From positions 62,001-126,000 of the forward strand of contig JACKLV010000006.1 of the NCBI GenBank assembly GCA_024235755.1: 64,000 nt of DNA, in the 5' to 3' direction. The notes under the pieces are model-generated. The model did no database searches, was not told where the DNA came from, and saw only the letters and a program-made list of their open reading frames with translations. Within the stretch, counting starts at the first letter, position 1; every line of letters begins with the position of its first letter. This document shows, one piece after another, positions 27,218 to 37,023 of the stretch. Source of the DNA: Burkholderiales bacterium (GTDB taxonomy: Bacteria > Pseudomonadota > Gammaproteobacteria > Burkholderiales > Nitrosomonadaceae). Position numbers and translations under genes: made by a program.

Positions 27218-28168
27218 ATGCAAATCTGGCGAAGCAAATCTTCACCAAATCATAAGACACCGCTTGCGTTGACAATCGGCAACTTTGACGGCGTACATTT
27301 AGGCCACCAAGCCATCCTATCCCGTTTGAAAGAAACTGCTGACAAACTTGGAATAGCTGCTTGTGTCATGACTTTTGAACCGCATCCACGCGAATTTTTC
27401 GCGCCAGATCAAGCACCTACTCGTCTCACCAGCTTCAGGGAAAAACTGCAGCAGCTGGCCAGATCGAAAGTTGATTATGTACGAGTATACCGTTTCAACT
27501 ATGATTTCGCAAAGATAAGCCCTGAAGCGTTTATTGAAAGAATACTGAATCATGAACTTTCTGTACGCTGGCTGCTGATTGGCGACGACTTTCGTTTCGG
27601 TGCCCGCCGGGCTGGAGATTTTGCGCTATTAGAGGCGCTATCGGCGCAAAACGGTTTTGAAGTAGAAAAAATGCCGAGCTTTTTAATCGGGGATCAGCGC
27701 GTATCTAGCAGCCAAATCAGAAAAATGCTGGATTCCGGCGACTTGCATACGGCACAGCGTTTTTTAGGCAGACCGTTTAGTATCAGCGGCCGTGTCATTG
27801 ACGGCGATAAACTTGGAAAAAAACTGGGCTTCCCAACTGCTAATGTTCAAATCAGACACAACCGCCCCCCCGTATCTGGTATTTTTGCAGTCAATGTTTA
27901 CGGTGCCGTTCAGGCGAATCCATCCGTTGTACTCCAGGGAGTTGCCAGTCTTGGCGTCAGGCCAACGGTTCATAAAAACGGAAAACCGGTGCTGGAAGTC
28001 CATTTATTTAATTTCGATCAGTCGATTTACGGTCATCATTTGCAGGTCGATTTTCTGCATAAACTTCGTGACGAAGAAAAATACCCTGATTTGGAAACAC
28101 TTGTTCACCAAATTAGGAAAGACATCGAACACGCGAAACATTTTTTTAACCAAGCAAACGATAATTAA
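27218..28168 (+). CDS. ribF: Bifunctional riboflavin kinase / FAD synthetase
   Basis: From the ATG at 27218 the protein has 316 residues, the usual length; a 54-residue upstream extension of the open frame looks non-coding. The N-terminal FAD synthetase domain has TIGNFDGVHLGHQAIL, FEPHPREFF and SSSQIRKML. The C-terminal riboflavin kinase domain has GKKLGFPTANV and GVASLGVRPTV...LEVHLFNFD. It makes FMN and FAD. It lies upstream of ileS and lspA, a classic proteobacterial order (ribF-ileS-lspA). Confidence 0.95.
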   Translation: MQIWRSKSSPNHKTPLALTIGNFDGVHLGHQAILSRLKETADKLGIAACVMTFEPHPREFFAPDQAPTRLTSFREKLQQLARSKVDYVRVYRFNYDFAKISPEAFIERILNHELSVRWLLIGDDFRFGARRAGDFALLEALSAQNGFEVEKMPSFLIGDQRVSSSQIRKMLDSGDLHTAQRFLGRPFSISGRVIDGDKLGKKLGFPTANVQIRHNRPPVSGIFAVNVYGAVQANPSVVLQGVASLGVRPTVHKNGKPVLEVHLFNFDQSIYGHHLQVDFLHKLRDEEKYPDLETLVHQIRKDIEHAKHFFNQANDN

Positions 28169-28331
28169 GACTATTGCAATTGAACCGCGCAACATACAGT
28201 AATCACGTATAATTCGTCTCAAATACAACACAATGTCATAAAATAGCAACACTCATTGCTGATTCATATATGATTGTATAAACAGTCTTTTGCTATTTGT
28301 ATTGACGTGAAACGATTTTTAAACACTTTTC

Positions 28332-31163
28332 ATGACTGATTATAAAAAAACGCTTAATCTGCTCGACACACCTTTTCCCATGCGCGGCAATCTGGCTAAA
28401 CGGGAACCTGTAATGCTTGAATCCTGGCAGCAAAAAAAGCTGTATCAAAAAATCCGCACCGCAAGCAAGGGACGGCCCAAATTTACATTGCACGACGGAC
28501 CGCCATATGCAAACGGCGACATCCATATCGGACATGCTGTCAATAAAATTCTCAAAGACATTATCATAAAAAGCAAAACGCTGTCAGGCTTTGACGCGCC
28601 CTATATTCCCGGATGGGATTGCCACGGTTTGCCGATTGAACATCAGATAGAAAAAAAACATGGCAAACAGCTGCCTGCCGACAAGGTACGCGAGCTCTGC
28701 CGTGCATTTGCAACGGAACAGGTCGCACGCCAGAAGGCCGACTTTATTCGACTAGGCGTATTAGGCGACTGGAATCAAGCCTATCTCACCATGGATTTCC
28801 AAACAGAAGCGGATATTATCCGCGCACTGGGAAAAATTTATCAGAATGGCTATCTGTATCAGGGACAAAAACCGGTTAACTGGTGTATTGATTGCGGTTC
28901 TGCCTTGGCCGAAGCGGAAGTCGAATACGAAGATAAAACCTCTCCGGCAATAGACGTTGGTTTCGACGTCATTCAAACAGATTCGGTTAATGCAGAAACG
29001 CAGTTGCATAAAGCTTTCAACCTTGGCACCAGCACCCTGCCTGACAACAAAATTATGGCAGTCATTTGGACAACCACGCCCTGGACACTGCCTGCCAATC
29101 AGGCAGTCTGCGTACACCCTGACTTCGACTATGAACTGATTCAAACAGAACAGGGCTTGCTCGTGCTCGCCAGCGAACTGAAACAAGCCTGCCTGGATCG
29201 CTATAACCTGGAAGGGAAAACCCTGGGACAATGCAAGGGACAGATGCTTGAACATCTGCCTTTGCAGCACCCTTTTGAAAGCCGCAGCGTCAAAATCATT
29301 TGCGGCAGGCACGTAACGCTTGAAGCCGGCACCGGGCTGGTGCATACCGCGCCCGCACATGGTTTGGATGACTATTTTGTTGGTCAGCAGTACGGCTTGC
29401 CTAACGAGAGTCCGGTCGACGGCGATGGCAAATTTATTGCGGACAAACCGCTGGTTGGCGGCTTATTCGTTTGGAAAGCGAACGACGTTGTCATTGACAC
29501 GCTCCAGTCCAACCACCACCTGCTCTGTTTGAAAAAAATCGAACACAGCTACCCGCATTGTTGGCGGCATAAAACACCGATTATTTTCCGTTCAACACCG
29601 CAGTGGTTTATCGGCATGAATCAACAGCGAAACCCCGATACAGACGCTGACGCTGTCGACTTGAAAGCAACATTACGCGATCTTGCCATGCAAGCGGTTG
29701 ACAATACCCGTTTTTATCCGGCCTGGGGAAGAGCTCGGCTGGAAGCCATGATCAAGAACCGTCCGGACTGGTGCGTTTCCCGGCAGCGTAACTGGGGCGT
29801 GCCGATGGCTTTATTTGTGCATCGAACAACCCAAAAACCACACCCGCGCACCCTTGAATTGTTTGAACAGGTCGCTCAAAAAGTCGAAAAGCAAGGCATA
29901 GAAGCTTGGTTCGCTCTTGATGAAACCGAGCTACTCGGCGAGGATGTACGTGACTACACAAAATTAGCCGATACACTCGATGTCTGGTTTGATTCGGGCA
30001 CAACGCATGACACTGTCGTCAAACCCAATCCACAGCTCGACCACCCGGCCGATTTATACCTGGAAGGATCAGACCAGCATCGCGGTTGGTTTCAGTCCTC
30101 GCTGCTGACCGGCTGTGCCATTGACAGTCACGCGCCCTACAAGGCGCTGTTGACACATGGGTTTGTCGTTGACGGCAGCGGCCATAAGATGAGCAAGTCC
30201 AAAGGCAATGTCATTGCGCCGCAAAAGGTTATGGATACCTATGGCGCCGATATTCTCCGCCTGTGGGTTGCATCCACCGATTATTCTGGCGAGCTATCGA
30301 TTTCCGAAGAAATTCTCAAGCGTGTCGTCGAAAGTTACCGTCGTATCCGTAATACCCTGCGCTTTCTGCTGGCCAATCTGGCGGACTTCGATCCACGAAA
30401 GGATATGCTGGCAATTGAAGACTGGCTGGAGATCGACCGTTATATGCTCGCCTACAGCAACGCGTTCCAGAACGAACTTTTACTGATTTATGATCGCTAT
30501 GAGTTTCATCAGGTCGTGCACAAACTGCATAATTTCTGCTCTGAAGACTTGGGTGGGTTTTATCTGGACATCCTCAAAGACAGGTTATACACCGCAGCAG
30601 CCAACAGCCAGCCGCGCCGCGCCGCGCAATCTGCGCTGTATCATGTTGCGCACAGCCTTGTGCGTCTGTTTGCACCCATCCTTAGCTTTACCGCGGAAGA
30701 AGCCTGGGAGCATTTGACTGGTCAACCCGAAGACAGCGTATTACTGCATACCTGGCATTGTTTTCCCGAGCAGCCTGACGCGCAGCTGTTGTGCGACCGC
30801 TGGAGCAGAATTCGCACATTGCGCGCGCAAGTGCTGAAAAAACTCGAAGATGCCAGAGCCGAAGGCAAGATCGGGTCATCTTTGGCTGCAACAGTGAACA
30901 TCCGCGTAAGTGGAAATGATTTGACGCTGCTGCAATCTCTCGGAAACGATTTAAGGTTTGTTCTGATCACTTCCGAATCCAGCCTGGAAACGGCTGATAG
31001 CTCCCAGGCAATGGAAGTCACGGTAACACCGAGCAGCCATCCAAAATGCGAACGTTGCTGGCATTATCGCAGCGATGTCGGTCAGACAGCGGAATATCCC
31101 ACATTATGCGGGCGTTGTGTATCCAATTTCGATGGAACAGGAGAATACAGGCGACACGCATGA
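28332..31163 (+). CDS. ileS: Isoleucyl-tRNA synthetase
   Basis: This 943-residue class I synthetase has HIGH at residues 65-68 (GDIHIGHAVNK), KMSKS near 620 and the editing domain between (WTTTPWTLPANQAV, GTGLVHTAPAHGLDDY). The C-terminal zinc finger is CERCW...CGRC. Length is normal for the eubacterial form, which is usually sensitive to mupirocin. The 154 bp to lspA hold no clear gene. Confidence 0.97.
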   Translation: MTDYKKTLNLLDTPFPMRGNLAKREPVMLESWQQKKLYQKIRTASKGRPKFTLHDGPPYANGDIHIGHAVNKILKDIIIKSKTLSGFDAPYIPGWDCHGLPIEHQIEKKHGKQLPADKVRELCRAFATEQVARQKADFIRLGVLGDWNQAYLTMDFQTEADIIRALGKIYQNGYLYQGQKPVNWCIDCGSALAEAEVEYEDKTSPAIDVGFDVIQTDSVNAETQLHKAFNLGTSTLPDNKIMAVIWTTTPWTLPANQAVCVHPDFDYELIQTEQGLLVLASELKQACLDRYNLEGKTLGQCKGQMLEHLPLQHPFESRSVKIICGRHVTLEAGTGLVHTAPAHGLDDYFVGQQYGLPNESPVDGDGKFIADKPLVGGLFVWKANDVVIDTLQSNHHLLCLKKIEHSYPHCWRHKTPIIFRSTPQWFIGMNQQRNPDTDADAVDLKATLRDLAMQAVDNTRFYPAWGRARLEAMIKNRPDWCVSRQRNWGVPMALFVHRTTQKPHPRTLELFEQVAQKVEKQGIEAWFALDETELLGEDVRDYTKLADTLDVWFDSGTTHDTVVKPNPQLDHPADLYLEGSDQHRGWFQSSLLTGCAIDSHAPYKALLTHGFVVDGSGHKMSKSKGNVIAPQKVMDTYGADILRLWVASTDYSGELSISEEILKRVVESYRRIRNTLRFLLANLADFDPRKDMLAIEDWLEIDRYMLAYSNAFQNELLLIYDRYEFHQVVHKLHNFCSEDLGGFYLDILKDRLYTAAANSQPRRAAQSALYHVAHSLVRLFAPILSFTAEEAWEHLTGQPEDSVLLHTWHCFPEQPDAQLLCDRWSRIRTLRAQVLKKLEDARAEGKIGSSLAATVNIRVSGNDLTLLQSLGNDLRFVLITSESSLETADSSQAMEVTVTPSSHPKCERCWHYRSDVGQTAEYPTLCGRCVSNFDGTGEYRRHA

Positions 31164-31317
31164 TTAAGGAATGCTCAATTGCAAAAGATACAGCGCAGCC
31201 ACGAATGTTGACAAGCTTACCTACAGGACACCACGGTAACGCTGTACCTGACAATATCACACAGATAAAGTACTAGCATAAAAGGCTGAAACAAGTCGCA
31301 AATATACATACACGGAC

Positions 31318-31842
31318 ATGAAACTACATTACTCACTTAGCATTGCTCTGATCGTATTAACACTGGATCTGACAACCAAGTACTGGGTGGAATCGGCTCT
31401 GGTCTACGGACAACAGATTCCCATAACAAGTTTTTTCAGTCTGGTACTCACCTACAATACCGGCGCAGCATTCAGTATTCTAAGCGAAGCATCCGGCTGG
31501 CAGCGCTGGTTTTTAAGCACGATCGCCGCAGGCGCGTCCATTGTCATTATTTATCTCCTGAATAAATACAAGAACGAGCAATTATTTTGTCTATCGCTCA
31601 GCCTGATACTTGGCGGCGCTATCGGTAATTTATGGGATCGCATCACGCTTGGGCATGTCGTCGATTTTCTGGATTTCTACATCGGCGATTATCACTGGCC
31701 GGCATTCAACATTGCGGATTCGGCGATTTTCGTCGGTGCCATATTGCTGATTATTGACAGTTTTTATAATAAAGAAAACGCGCAGAACGCTCAGGAAGAC
31801 GCCAATAAAACCAGCGGAAAAGAAAAAGCTGGGAAACTTTAA
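31318..31842 (+). CDS. lspA: Signal peptidase II (lipoprotein signal peptidase)
   Basis: This 174-residue protein has four membrane helices and the aspartate dyad motifs: TYNTGAAFSIL near residue 44, GGAIGNLWDRITLGHVVDFLDFY (first Asp near 116) and FNIADSAI (second Asp near 137). It cleaves prolipoproteins before the lipidated cysteine. Several lipoproteins in this window are likely substrates. The C-terminal roughly 20 residues are a charged extension. It is convergent with a small lipoprotein gene that ends three bases away. Confidence 0.95.
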   Translation: MKLHYSLSIALIVLTLDLTTKYWVESALVYGQQIPITSFFSLVLTYNTGAAFSILSEASGWQRWFLSTIAAGASIVIIYLLNKYKNEQLFCLSLSLILGGAIGNLWDRITLGHVVDFLDFYIGDYHWPAFNIADSAIFVGAILLIIDSFYNKENAQNAQEDANKTSGKEKAGKL

Positions 31843-31845
31843 CGG

Positions 31846-32031
31846 TCACTTACCGTTTTTCTCGGTTCTCTTTTCTTCTTTAGTAATTGGGCTTTGCACC
31901 GTATAGCCTTTTTCCTTCATTTTATAGCCGCCGTACGCGCCCGCACCAGCCGCTGCAGCCATCCAGCAGCCCGACAATAGTGGCCAGAGCAAAATTAATG
32001 CCACTATATTTCGAAATTGTTTTCGTCTCAC
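31846..32031 (-). CDS. Small lipoprotein, unknown function
   Basis: This 61-residue protein has a basic start, a hydrophobic helix and the lipobox LLSGC with Cys22, then an alanine/glycine-rich stretch (AAAAGAGAYGGYKMK) and a lysine-rich tail. Similar short glycine-rich lipoproteins are common next to envelope genes in betaproteobacteria, with no known function. It is convergent with lspA, with a three-base gap. Confidence 0.65.
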   Translation of the reverse strand: MRRKQFRNIVALILLWPLLSGCWMAAAAGAGAYGGYKMKEKGYTVQSPITKEEKRTEKNGK

Positions 32032-32154
32032 AGTCCACTCCTGTTATTCATGCAAAAACACTTAACATTTTCAATGCCATCCGACTAGCGCTTTATAGCA
32101 AGCATCGGCATTATCCAGCCCGACCAATTTCACTATTGCAGAACTCAGTTCAAC

Positions 32155-32550
32155 TTACTGATTGCAAATCGTTGCAGCAATCTGTTTAAAAAAAGAAGTC
32201 TCAGGGTATTCAAACCATTCTTTTAATTCATCATGATGCGCGCCGATGGTGCTGCCTTTCGCCATAACGCCCGGATAAAGCAGCATGGTATAAGAGCGCG
32301 CCCGGTCAGTCCCACAATCAAATTCGTAAAAAGTCTTTAATGATTGATAACCGCCCTTTTGTTTTTCATTATAGCTGGACAGAATCCACACTTTTTTGTA
32401 CCGATCGCCGCTTTGCCGTACTGTAGTCGGATCAAAATAATGCTTTGCATTTTTATTGGAATCTGAATGAACAAGTTTCCATTCCGCAAATACCGATGCA
32501 CAAAAACCAAACAAACTGATCAGTGAAACTGTAAAGAGAATGCTTTTCAT
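32155..32550 (-). CDS. Surface-adhesin-E-like periplasmic protein
   Basis: This protein of about 131 residues, from the ATG at 32550, has a signal peptide ending in VFAEW. The mature part has the layout of the small surface-adhesin E family: W-x-x-V near the start, YFDPTTVRQSGDRYKKVWIL, YQSLKTFYEFDCG and a final ICNQ, with two cysteines that may form a disulfide. The family name comes from a Haemophilus protein; binding activity here is unproven. An eight-residue longer frame is possible. Confidence 0.65.
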   Translation of the reverse strand: MKSILFTVSLISLFGFCASVFAEWKLVHSDSNKNAKHYFDPTTVRQSGDRYKKVWILSSYNEKQKGGYQSLKTFYEFDCGTDRARSYTMLLYPGVMAKGSTIGAHHDELKEWFEYPETSFFKQIAATICNQ

Positions 32551-32805
32551 TGTTGGCAGGTTATTATCAAACACGAAAATATAAACCTGACTATTCTAGG
32601 GTAAAAAAACAAATCAGTGAATAAAGTACTGGCAAAAACCTGTTGATTGTACACTTTCCTTGCCAGCACACCCAGTTAGACGAATGAAATTCGTTTACAA
32701 TAATGAAACATCGAGCGCAAGCCAGTTAAACTCCGCATCTAAACAATAACACCAAAACCTCGGTGAACACTTAATTCTATGATTATTGATTAACAGGCGC
32801 TTATT

Positions 32806-33243
32806 TTGAGAATTTTCCCTGCATTTATCGAACTTCAAACCGAACAAGGCATTTCCCTATACGACTTGATGCCGGAACTGCGAAAATCGGTCGTACAATC
32901 CGGGATTCAGAACGGCTTCGTCACTGTTACCTCGCAACACACCACCACGGCCATTGCCATCAATGAAAACGAAGCACGTCTGATTGCAGATATAAAAAGC
33001 TTTCTGACACGCCTCATTCCACCGGATGACCGCTACCTGCATAACGATATCGCGTTGCGCGACTGCCCGCCAGACGAGCCTGAAAACGCGCATTCGCACC
33101 TTGCCGCGATGCTGCTGGGCAGCTCCGAAGTGATTACGTTGGCCAGTGGAGAACTGGTACTTGGACAATATCAATCGGTGATGCTGTACGAACTCGATGG
33201 CCCACGCAAACGTAAAGTCAGCGTTCAAATTTATGGTGAATAG
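32806..33243 (+). CDS. yjbQ: YjbQ (UPF0047) family protein
   Basis: This 145-residue protein starts at TTG (32806), because stops block any upstream ATG and the family length needs this start. Motifs TSQHTTTAIAINENE near residue 43 and NAHSHLAAMLLGSSE near 98, followed by LGQYQSVMLYELDGPRKR, define the family. Members have been described as thiamine-phosphate synthase-like enzymes with weak activity; the real role is unclear. The aldolase gene follows 29 bp later, so they are probably co-transcribed. Confidence 0.88.
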   Translation: MRIFPAFIELQTEQGISLYDLMPELRKSVVQSGIQNGFVTVTSQHTTTAIAINENEARLIADIKSFLTRLIPPDDRYLHNDIALRDCPPDEPENAHSHLAAMLLGSSEVITLASGELVLGQYQSVMLYELDGPRKRKVSVQIYGE

Positions 33244-33272
33244 CCGCACCGTGTTTTATCAGAAGATTCGTA

Positions 33273-33956
33273 ATGTTTGAGTTATATCTCGATACCGCCG
33301 ATATCGACCAGATCGCCCGTCTCGGCACCTGTCTGCCCGTACGTGGCATCACCACCAATCCCTCGATTTTGGCAAAAGCAAACACCGGCTTAAATGAATT
33401 ATTACCAAAAGTGGCCAGGACACTGGGTGAGAAAGCACGAATTCACGTACAGATCGTCAGCGAGCACCCGGAAGCCATGCTCGATGAAGCAGTGATTCTG
33501 CGCAAACTGCCTTACGACATTATCGTCAAAGTCCCTGCAACCGAAACAGGTCTGACTGCAATTCAGATGATGAAAGCGCAGCAAATTCCGGTGCTGGCCA
33601 CGGCTATTTACAGCGTGCAGCAGGGGTTTCTGGCCGCACTATGCGGCGCCGATTATCTGGCGCCCTACGTCAACCGAATCGACACCATCGAAACAAACGG
33701 TAGCGGTGGCATCGGCGTCGTAGCCGATCTGCAAGCGCTGATCGATCGACACCAACTGCCCTGTAGATTACTGCCAGCCAGTTTCAAAAACACGCAACAG
33801 GTCTTAGGCGTGCTGAAAACCGGCGCGTCCGCCATCACCGTTCCACCCGAGATAGCCATCGAAATGTTGACGCATCCTGCAGTAAAACCCGCAGTAGACC
33901 GCTTCAATCAGGATTGGCGGGCTGTTTTTGGTCAAACATTACCGTTTGAGAGTTAA
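33273..33956 (+). CDS. fsa: Fructose-6-phosphate aldolase / transaldolase-like protein
   Basis: This 227-residue protein belongs to the short FSA/TalC branch of the transaldolase family. It has LYLDTADIDQI, GITTNPSILAK, the Schiff-base lysine K86 in IIVKVPAT, YVAPYVNRID-like APYVNRIDTIE and LPASFKNTQQ. The E. coli enzyme cleaves fructose-6-phosphate to dihydroxyacetone and glyceraldehyde-3-phosphate; some relatives act as transaldolases, which may be the role here in pentose recycling. It follows yjbQ. Confidence 0.88.
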   Translation: MFELYLDTADIDQIARLGTCLPVRGITTNPSILAKANTGLNELLPKVARTLGEKARIHVQIVSEHPEAMLDEAVILRKLPYDIIVKVPATETGLTAIQMMKAQQIPVLATAIYSVQQGFLAALCGADYLAPYVNRIDTIETNGSGGIGVVADLQALIDRHQLPCRLLPASFKNTQQVLGVLKTGASAITVPPEIAIEMLTHPAVKPAVDRFNQDWRAVFGQTLPFES

Positions 33957-34152
33957 TTAGGGTCATTTTTGACTCACTGTCAGAACTATCGCCGAGATTT
34001 ATAAAGCGCGCCGGCAAGTGAAGCACTTCTTTAAATGAATCAAAAAAAACCATAAAATACATGGTGTTGTTACGAGTAACCCACTTGATAATCGTTTCAA
34101 ATACGAAAACCAGCCAGTCTTGTTTCGAACAAAAAATAGCGGAACATCAGTG

Positions 34153-34158
34153 TATAAT
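34153..34158 (+). promoter_or_regulatory. -10 box before small lipoprotein gene
   Basis: A perfect TATAAT preceded by GTG lies 30 bp upstream of the lipoprotein start at 34189. No good -35 is visible 16-18 bp upstream. Confidence 0.45.
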
Positions 34159-34188
34159 GCCAGAACATCGAAGAACAGAAAAAACCGC

Positions 34189-34401
34189 ATGCATCCAGTT
34201 TCGATTATTGTCATAAGCGTACTTCTCATAGCTTTGACTGGCTGCGTCAGCAAAGATCAGTTTTATCGTGGTATGTATGAAGGGCTTAAAACAAGGGAAA
34301 CCAATGTACATCCACAGATCGATCAGCATCCAGTGCCGCAAGCAGTGATGCCTTACGAGGAATATGAAGCCGAACGGCAAAAGCTTCAGGATAACAAATA
34401 A
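34189..34401 (+). CDS. Small lipoprotein, unknown function
   Basis: This 70-residue protein starts at the ATG at 34189, where the lipoprotein signal MHPVSIIVISVLLIALTGC begins, with the lipidated Cys at residue 19. The mature part is short and charged (KDQFYRGMYEGLKTRE, then PYEEYEAERQKLQDNK) with a proline-rich middle. I do not recognise a family. It is transcribed alone towards the ABC transporter gene on the other strand. Confidence 0.7.
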   Translation: MHPVSIIVISVLLIALTGCVSKDQFYRGMYEGLKTRETNVHPQIDQHPVPQAVMPYEEYEAERQKLQDNK

Positions 34402-34453
34402 ATCAAAACCGATTATCCAGAATGTCTGTGTTTATCGACTGCGCCGCTTGGTC

Positions 34454-36157
34454 TCAACTAACCGCAGCACCTTGTGACAGTGTTTTTGCTTCTCCATGCG
34501 ATAAAATAAATACCCTGTCCGCTGCATTAATTACCGCAGGCTGATGAGAAACCGCAATGATGGTCAACTGCCGGGACAAGTGCTGCAATGTTTCACAAAT
34601 GGTTTTCTCGCTTTCTGGATCCAAAGCGCTGGTCGGCTCATCCATAATCAGAAATACCGGATCATGCGCCAGTGCTCGCGCAATCGCAATACGTTGGCGC
34701 TGTCCGCCTGACAGTAGTCCGCCACGCTCACCGACAACTGTCTGCATGCCATCCGGTAACGCACTGACAAAATCCCATGCACCCGCCTGGCGCAACGCGC
34801 GCTCCGCATCTTCAGCCGTCAACGTGGGTTCACCGACCAGAATATTGTTCATAATGGTATCATGCAGCAAAATCGTGTCCTGCGACACATAACCGATCAT
34901 ATGCCGCCATTTTCGCAGATCGATATCATGCAGCGATTTACCGTCGATCAGCACATTGCCGCTGTTCGGTTCCGCCAGTCCACACAGCAAATCGATCAAA
35001 GTGCTTTTACCTACACCTGAAGGACCGGTTACGGCGGTAAAAGTCCGAATCGGAATTTCAAGAGTCAAGTCATTGAAAATCGTTTTTTCTCCATAACTGA
35101 ACTGCACGTTTTGCAGCACAATCTCCCGATTCAGGCTCGGCTCGTCTGTTCCCGAATTGCGTTCAGCTGCCGCAGCAGCATCTTCAGCAGCTTGGCGCAA
35201 CGCCCAGTAGGCACTTTCCTGCACGGCAAGCTGCTGATATTTGCGCTGTGTCTTGTTAAGCAACCCTAGTATACGCGTCAACAAAAAAACCATTACCATG
35301 ACCTCGGGCAGCGACAGCTCCCAAACAACCAGCGCCAAATATAAACCGGCCGCGGTAATGGCCGCAAGTATTGGTTCCTGCAATGCCATCAGTGCCGCAC
35401 GGCTCATGACTTCTCGCCGCGTAGCTTTTTCCAGCTGTTTGGTCTGATCGTGCAGAATCGCGTCTGCGACGTTGTCTCGCGCCATGGCTTTGAGCGATTT
35501 AACCGAATTCAATACATCCGACAGATAGGCCAGCAGATGACGTAGCAACTGCGTCTGACTCGCGCCCGCACGTCGGGTTGCACGCACCAGTCGGTGCAGT
35601 ACGACCAATAAAAACAAGCCGATGAGCAATGATGCCAATGTCGCTTCCCACGAAATAAACATTGCCACCACGGCATAAACAAGCACCTGAATGGCCAGCG
35701 CAAGTACGATCACACTGTGTTCGAATCCATTGGCTGCGCGATACGCTTCCGTTGCCACCGAATTGGCAAGTGAGCCGACAGGCTGACGCAGATAATATTG
35801 CCAGCGGCTGGCAAGCAGCGCCTCGATCAGATTCAGCCGCAGCGCCGTCGCCACATGCGCAACCGTATAGCCCACTTGTCGATTTGCCAGCAATAATATC
35901 AACCCTTTTGTCAACATCCCACCGACGATAATTATTAAAATTATATCCAGCGTCGGTTCAAAACCGATCTTTTGAAGAAAATCCACCATGAACTTGCCGA
36001 TACCTGATTCGCCGGACGATTCGCCGACTGCGATGGATAACAGCGGCAACAACGCTGTCAGACTGAGTCCTTCCGCCACACCGGCGATAAGCAGTGCAAA
36101 CAGCACGAAAGCGCTGCGCCGCGGAAAAACCATGATATATGTGATAAGCGTTCGCAT
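34454..36157 (-). CDS. ABC exporter, fused membrane and ATPase domains
   Basis: This 567-residue half-transporter has six membrane helices in residues 1-320 and an ATPase domain at about 345-560 with Walker A GPSGVGKST, signature LLSGGQRQRIAIARAL, Walker B FLIMDEPTSALD and the H-loop VSHQP. It resembles MsbA/lipid and multidrug exporters with a type IV fold and probably works as a homodimer. The substrate cannot be read. It lies 164 bp downstream of lolD in the same direction. Confidence 0.88.
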   Translation of the reverse strand: MRTLITYIMVFPRRSAFVLFALLIAGVAEGLSLTALLPLLSIAVGESSGESGIGKFMVDFLQKIGFEPTLDIILIIIVGGMLTKGLILLLANRQVGYTVAHVATALRLNLIEALLASRWQYYLRQPVGSLANSVATEAYRAANGFEHSVIVLALAIQVLVYAVVAMFISWEATLASLLIGLFLLVVLHRLVRATRRAGASQTQLLRHLLAYLSDVLNSVKSLKAMARDNVADAILHDQTKQLEKATRREVMSRAALMALQEPILAAITAAGLYLALVVWELSLPEVMVMVFLLTRILGLLNKTQRKYQQLAVQESAYWALRQAAEDAAAAAERNSGTDEPSLNREIVLQNVQFSYGEKTIFNDLTLEIPIRTFTAVTGPSGVGKSTLIDLLCGLAEPNSGNVLIDGKSLHDIDLRKWRHMIGYVSQDTILLHDTIMNNILVGEPTLTAEDAERALRQAGAWDFVSALPDGMQTVVGERGGLLSGGQRQRIAIARALAHDPVFLIMDEPTSALDPESEKTICETLQHLSRQLTIIAVSHQPAVINAADRVFILSHGEAKTLSQGAAVS

Positions 36158-36321
36158 GGGTTTATTTGAGAACGGTTTGTTTTCGAATGATACGGATTGA
36201 ACGATTACAAAATTACCAATCTTACCTGAAAGCGTTAGCTATTGCCTACAACCGGACCACGCCGCTCCAATGAAATCAGGTGTGTCGCAAAAATGCGAAC
36301 CTTGCGGATACTTAATACAAG

Positions 36322-37023
36322 TTATGTTACGTCCTGCAGTACGCCGTCAATCAACTGTTTAATCCGTTTGGCGCGCGCAGCCAGTTGTTGATCGTGAGTT
36401 ACGATAATGAGACTGGCATTGATCTTCTCATTCAACTCAAGCATCAAATCAAAGACAGCTTCGGCGGTATGACGATCAAGATTGCCGGTCGGCTCGTCCG
36501 CCAGGATACAGGCTGGTTCAGTGACCAGCGCGCGGGCAACCGCAGCGCGCTGACGTTCACCGCCGGACAATTCGCCCGGTGTATGCGTCAGACGGTGACC
36601 CAGACCGACCTGCTGCAACACCGCAGTTGCGCGGTCTTGCGCTTCGCTAACTGCCATTCGCCGAATCAAAAGCGGCATGGCGACATTTTCCAGCGCGGTG
36701 AACTCTGGCAGCAAATGATGAAACTGATAAATAAATCCCAATGAACCGTTACGCAGCCTACACCGAGTCATCTCATCCATCGCAGCGATATTTTTTCCCA
36801 GAATATGGATTTCACCGCTGCTCGGTTTGTCCAGGCCGCCCAGCAAATGCAGCAGCGTACTTTTGCCGGAACCTGAAGCACCAACAATGGCCAGCATTTC
36901 GCCACTCAAAACATCCAGATTCACGCCTTTCAAGACTGACACTTCGAGTTCGCCCTGATCGAACTGTTTAAACAGGTTTCGGCAAGTGATTACAGCACTG
37001 CGCTCAGCAACAGCATCATTCAT
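36322..37023 (-). CDS. lolD: Lipoprotein-releasing ABC transporter, ATPase LolD
   Basis: This 233-residue ATPase has Walker A VGASGSGKSTLLHLLGGLD, Q-loop YQFHHLLPEFTALENV, signature LSGGERQRAAVARAL and Walker B ACILADEPTGNLD. With the LolC/E membrane subunits it extracts outer membrane lipoproteins from the inner membrane and passes them to LolA. It overlaps the upstream lolC gene by eight bases, so translation is coupled. Confidence 0.95.
   Translation of the reverse strand: MNDAVAERSAVITCRNLFKQFDQGELEVSVLKGVNLDVLSGEMLAIVGASGSGKSTLLHLLGGLDKPSSGEIHILGKNIAAMDEMTRCRLRNGSLGFIYQFHHLLPEFTALENVAMPLLIRRMAVSEAQDRATAVLQQVGLGHRLTHTPGELSGGERQRAAVARALVTEPACILADEPTGNLDRHTAEAVFDLMLELNEKINASLIIVTHDQQLAARAKRIKQLIDGVLQDVT

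Noticed and set aside
28761..29360. Long antisense open frame (199 codons) inside ileS
   Set aside because: It lies wholly within a clear synthetase gene and shows no family features; it is a shadow of the real frame.
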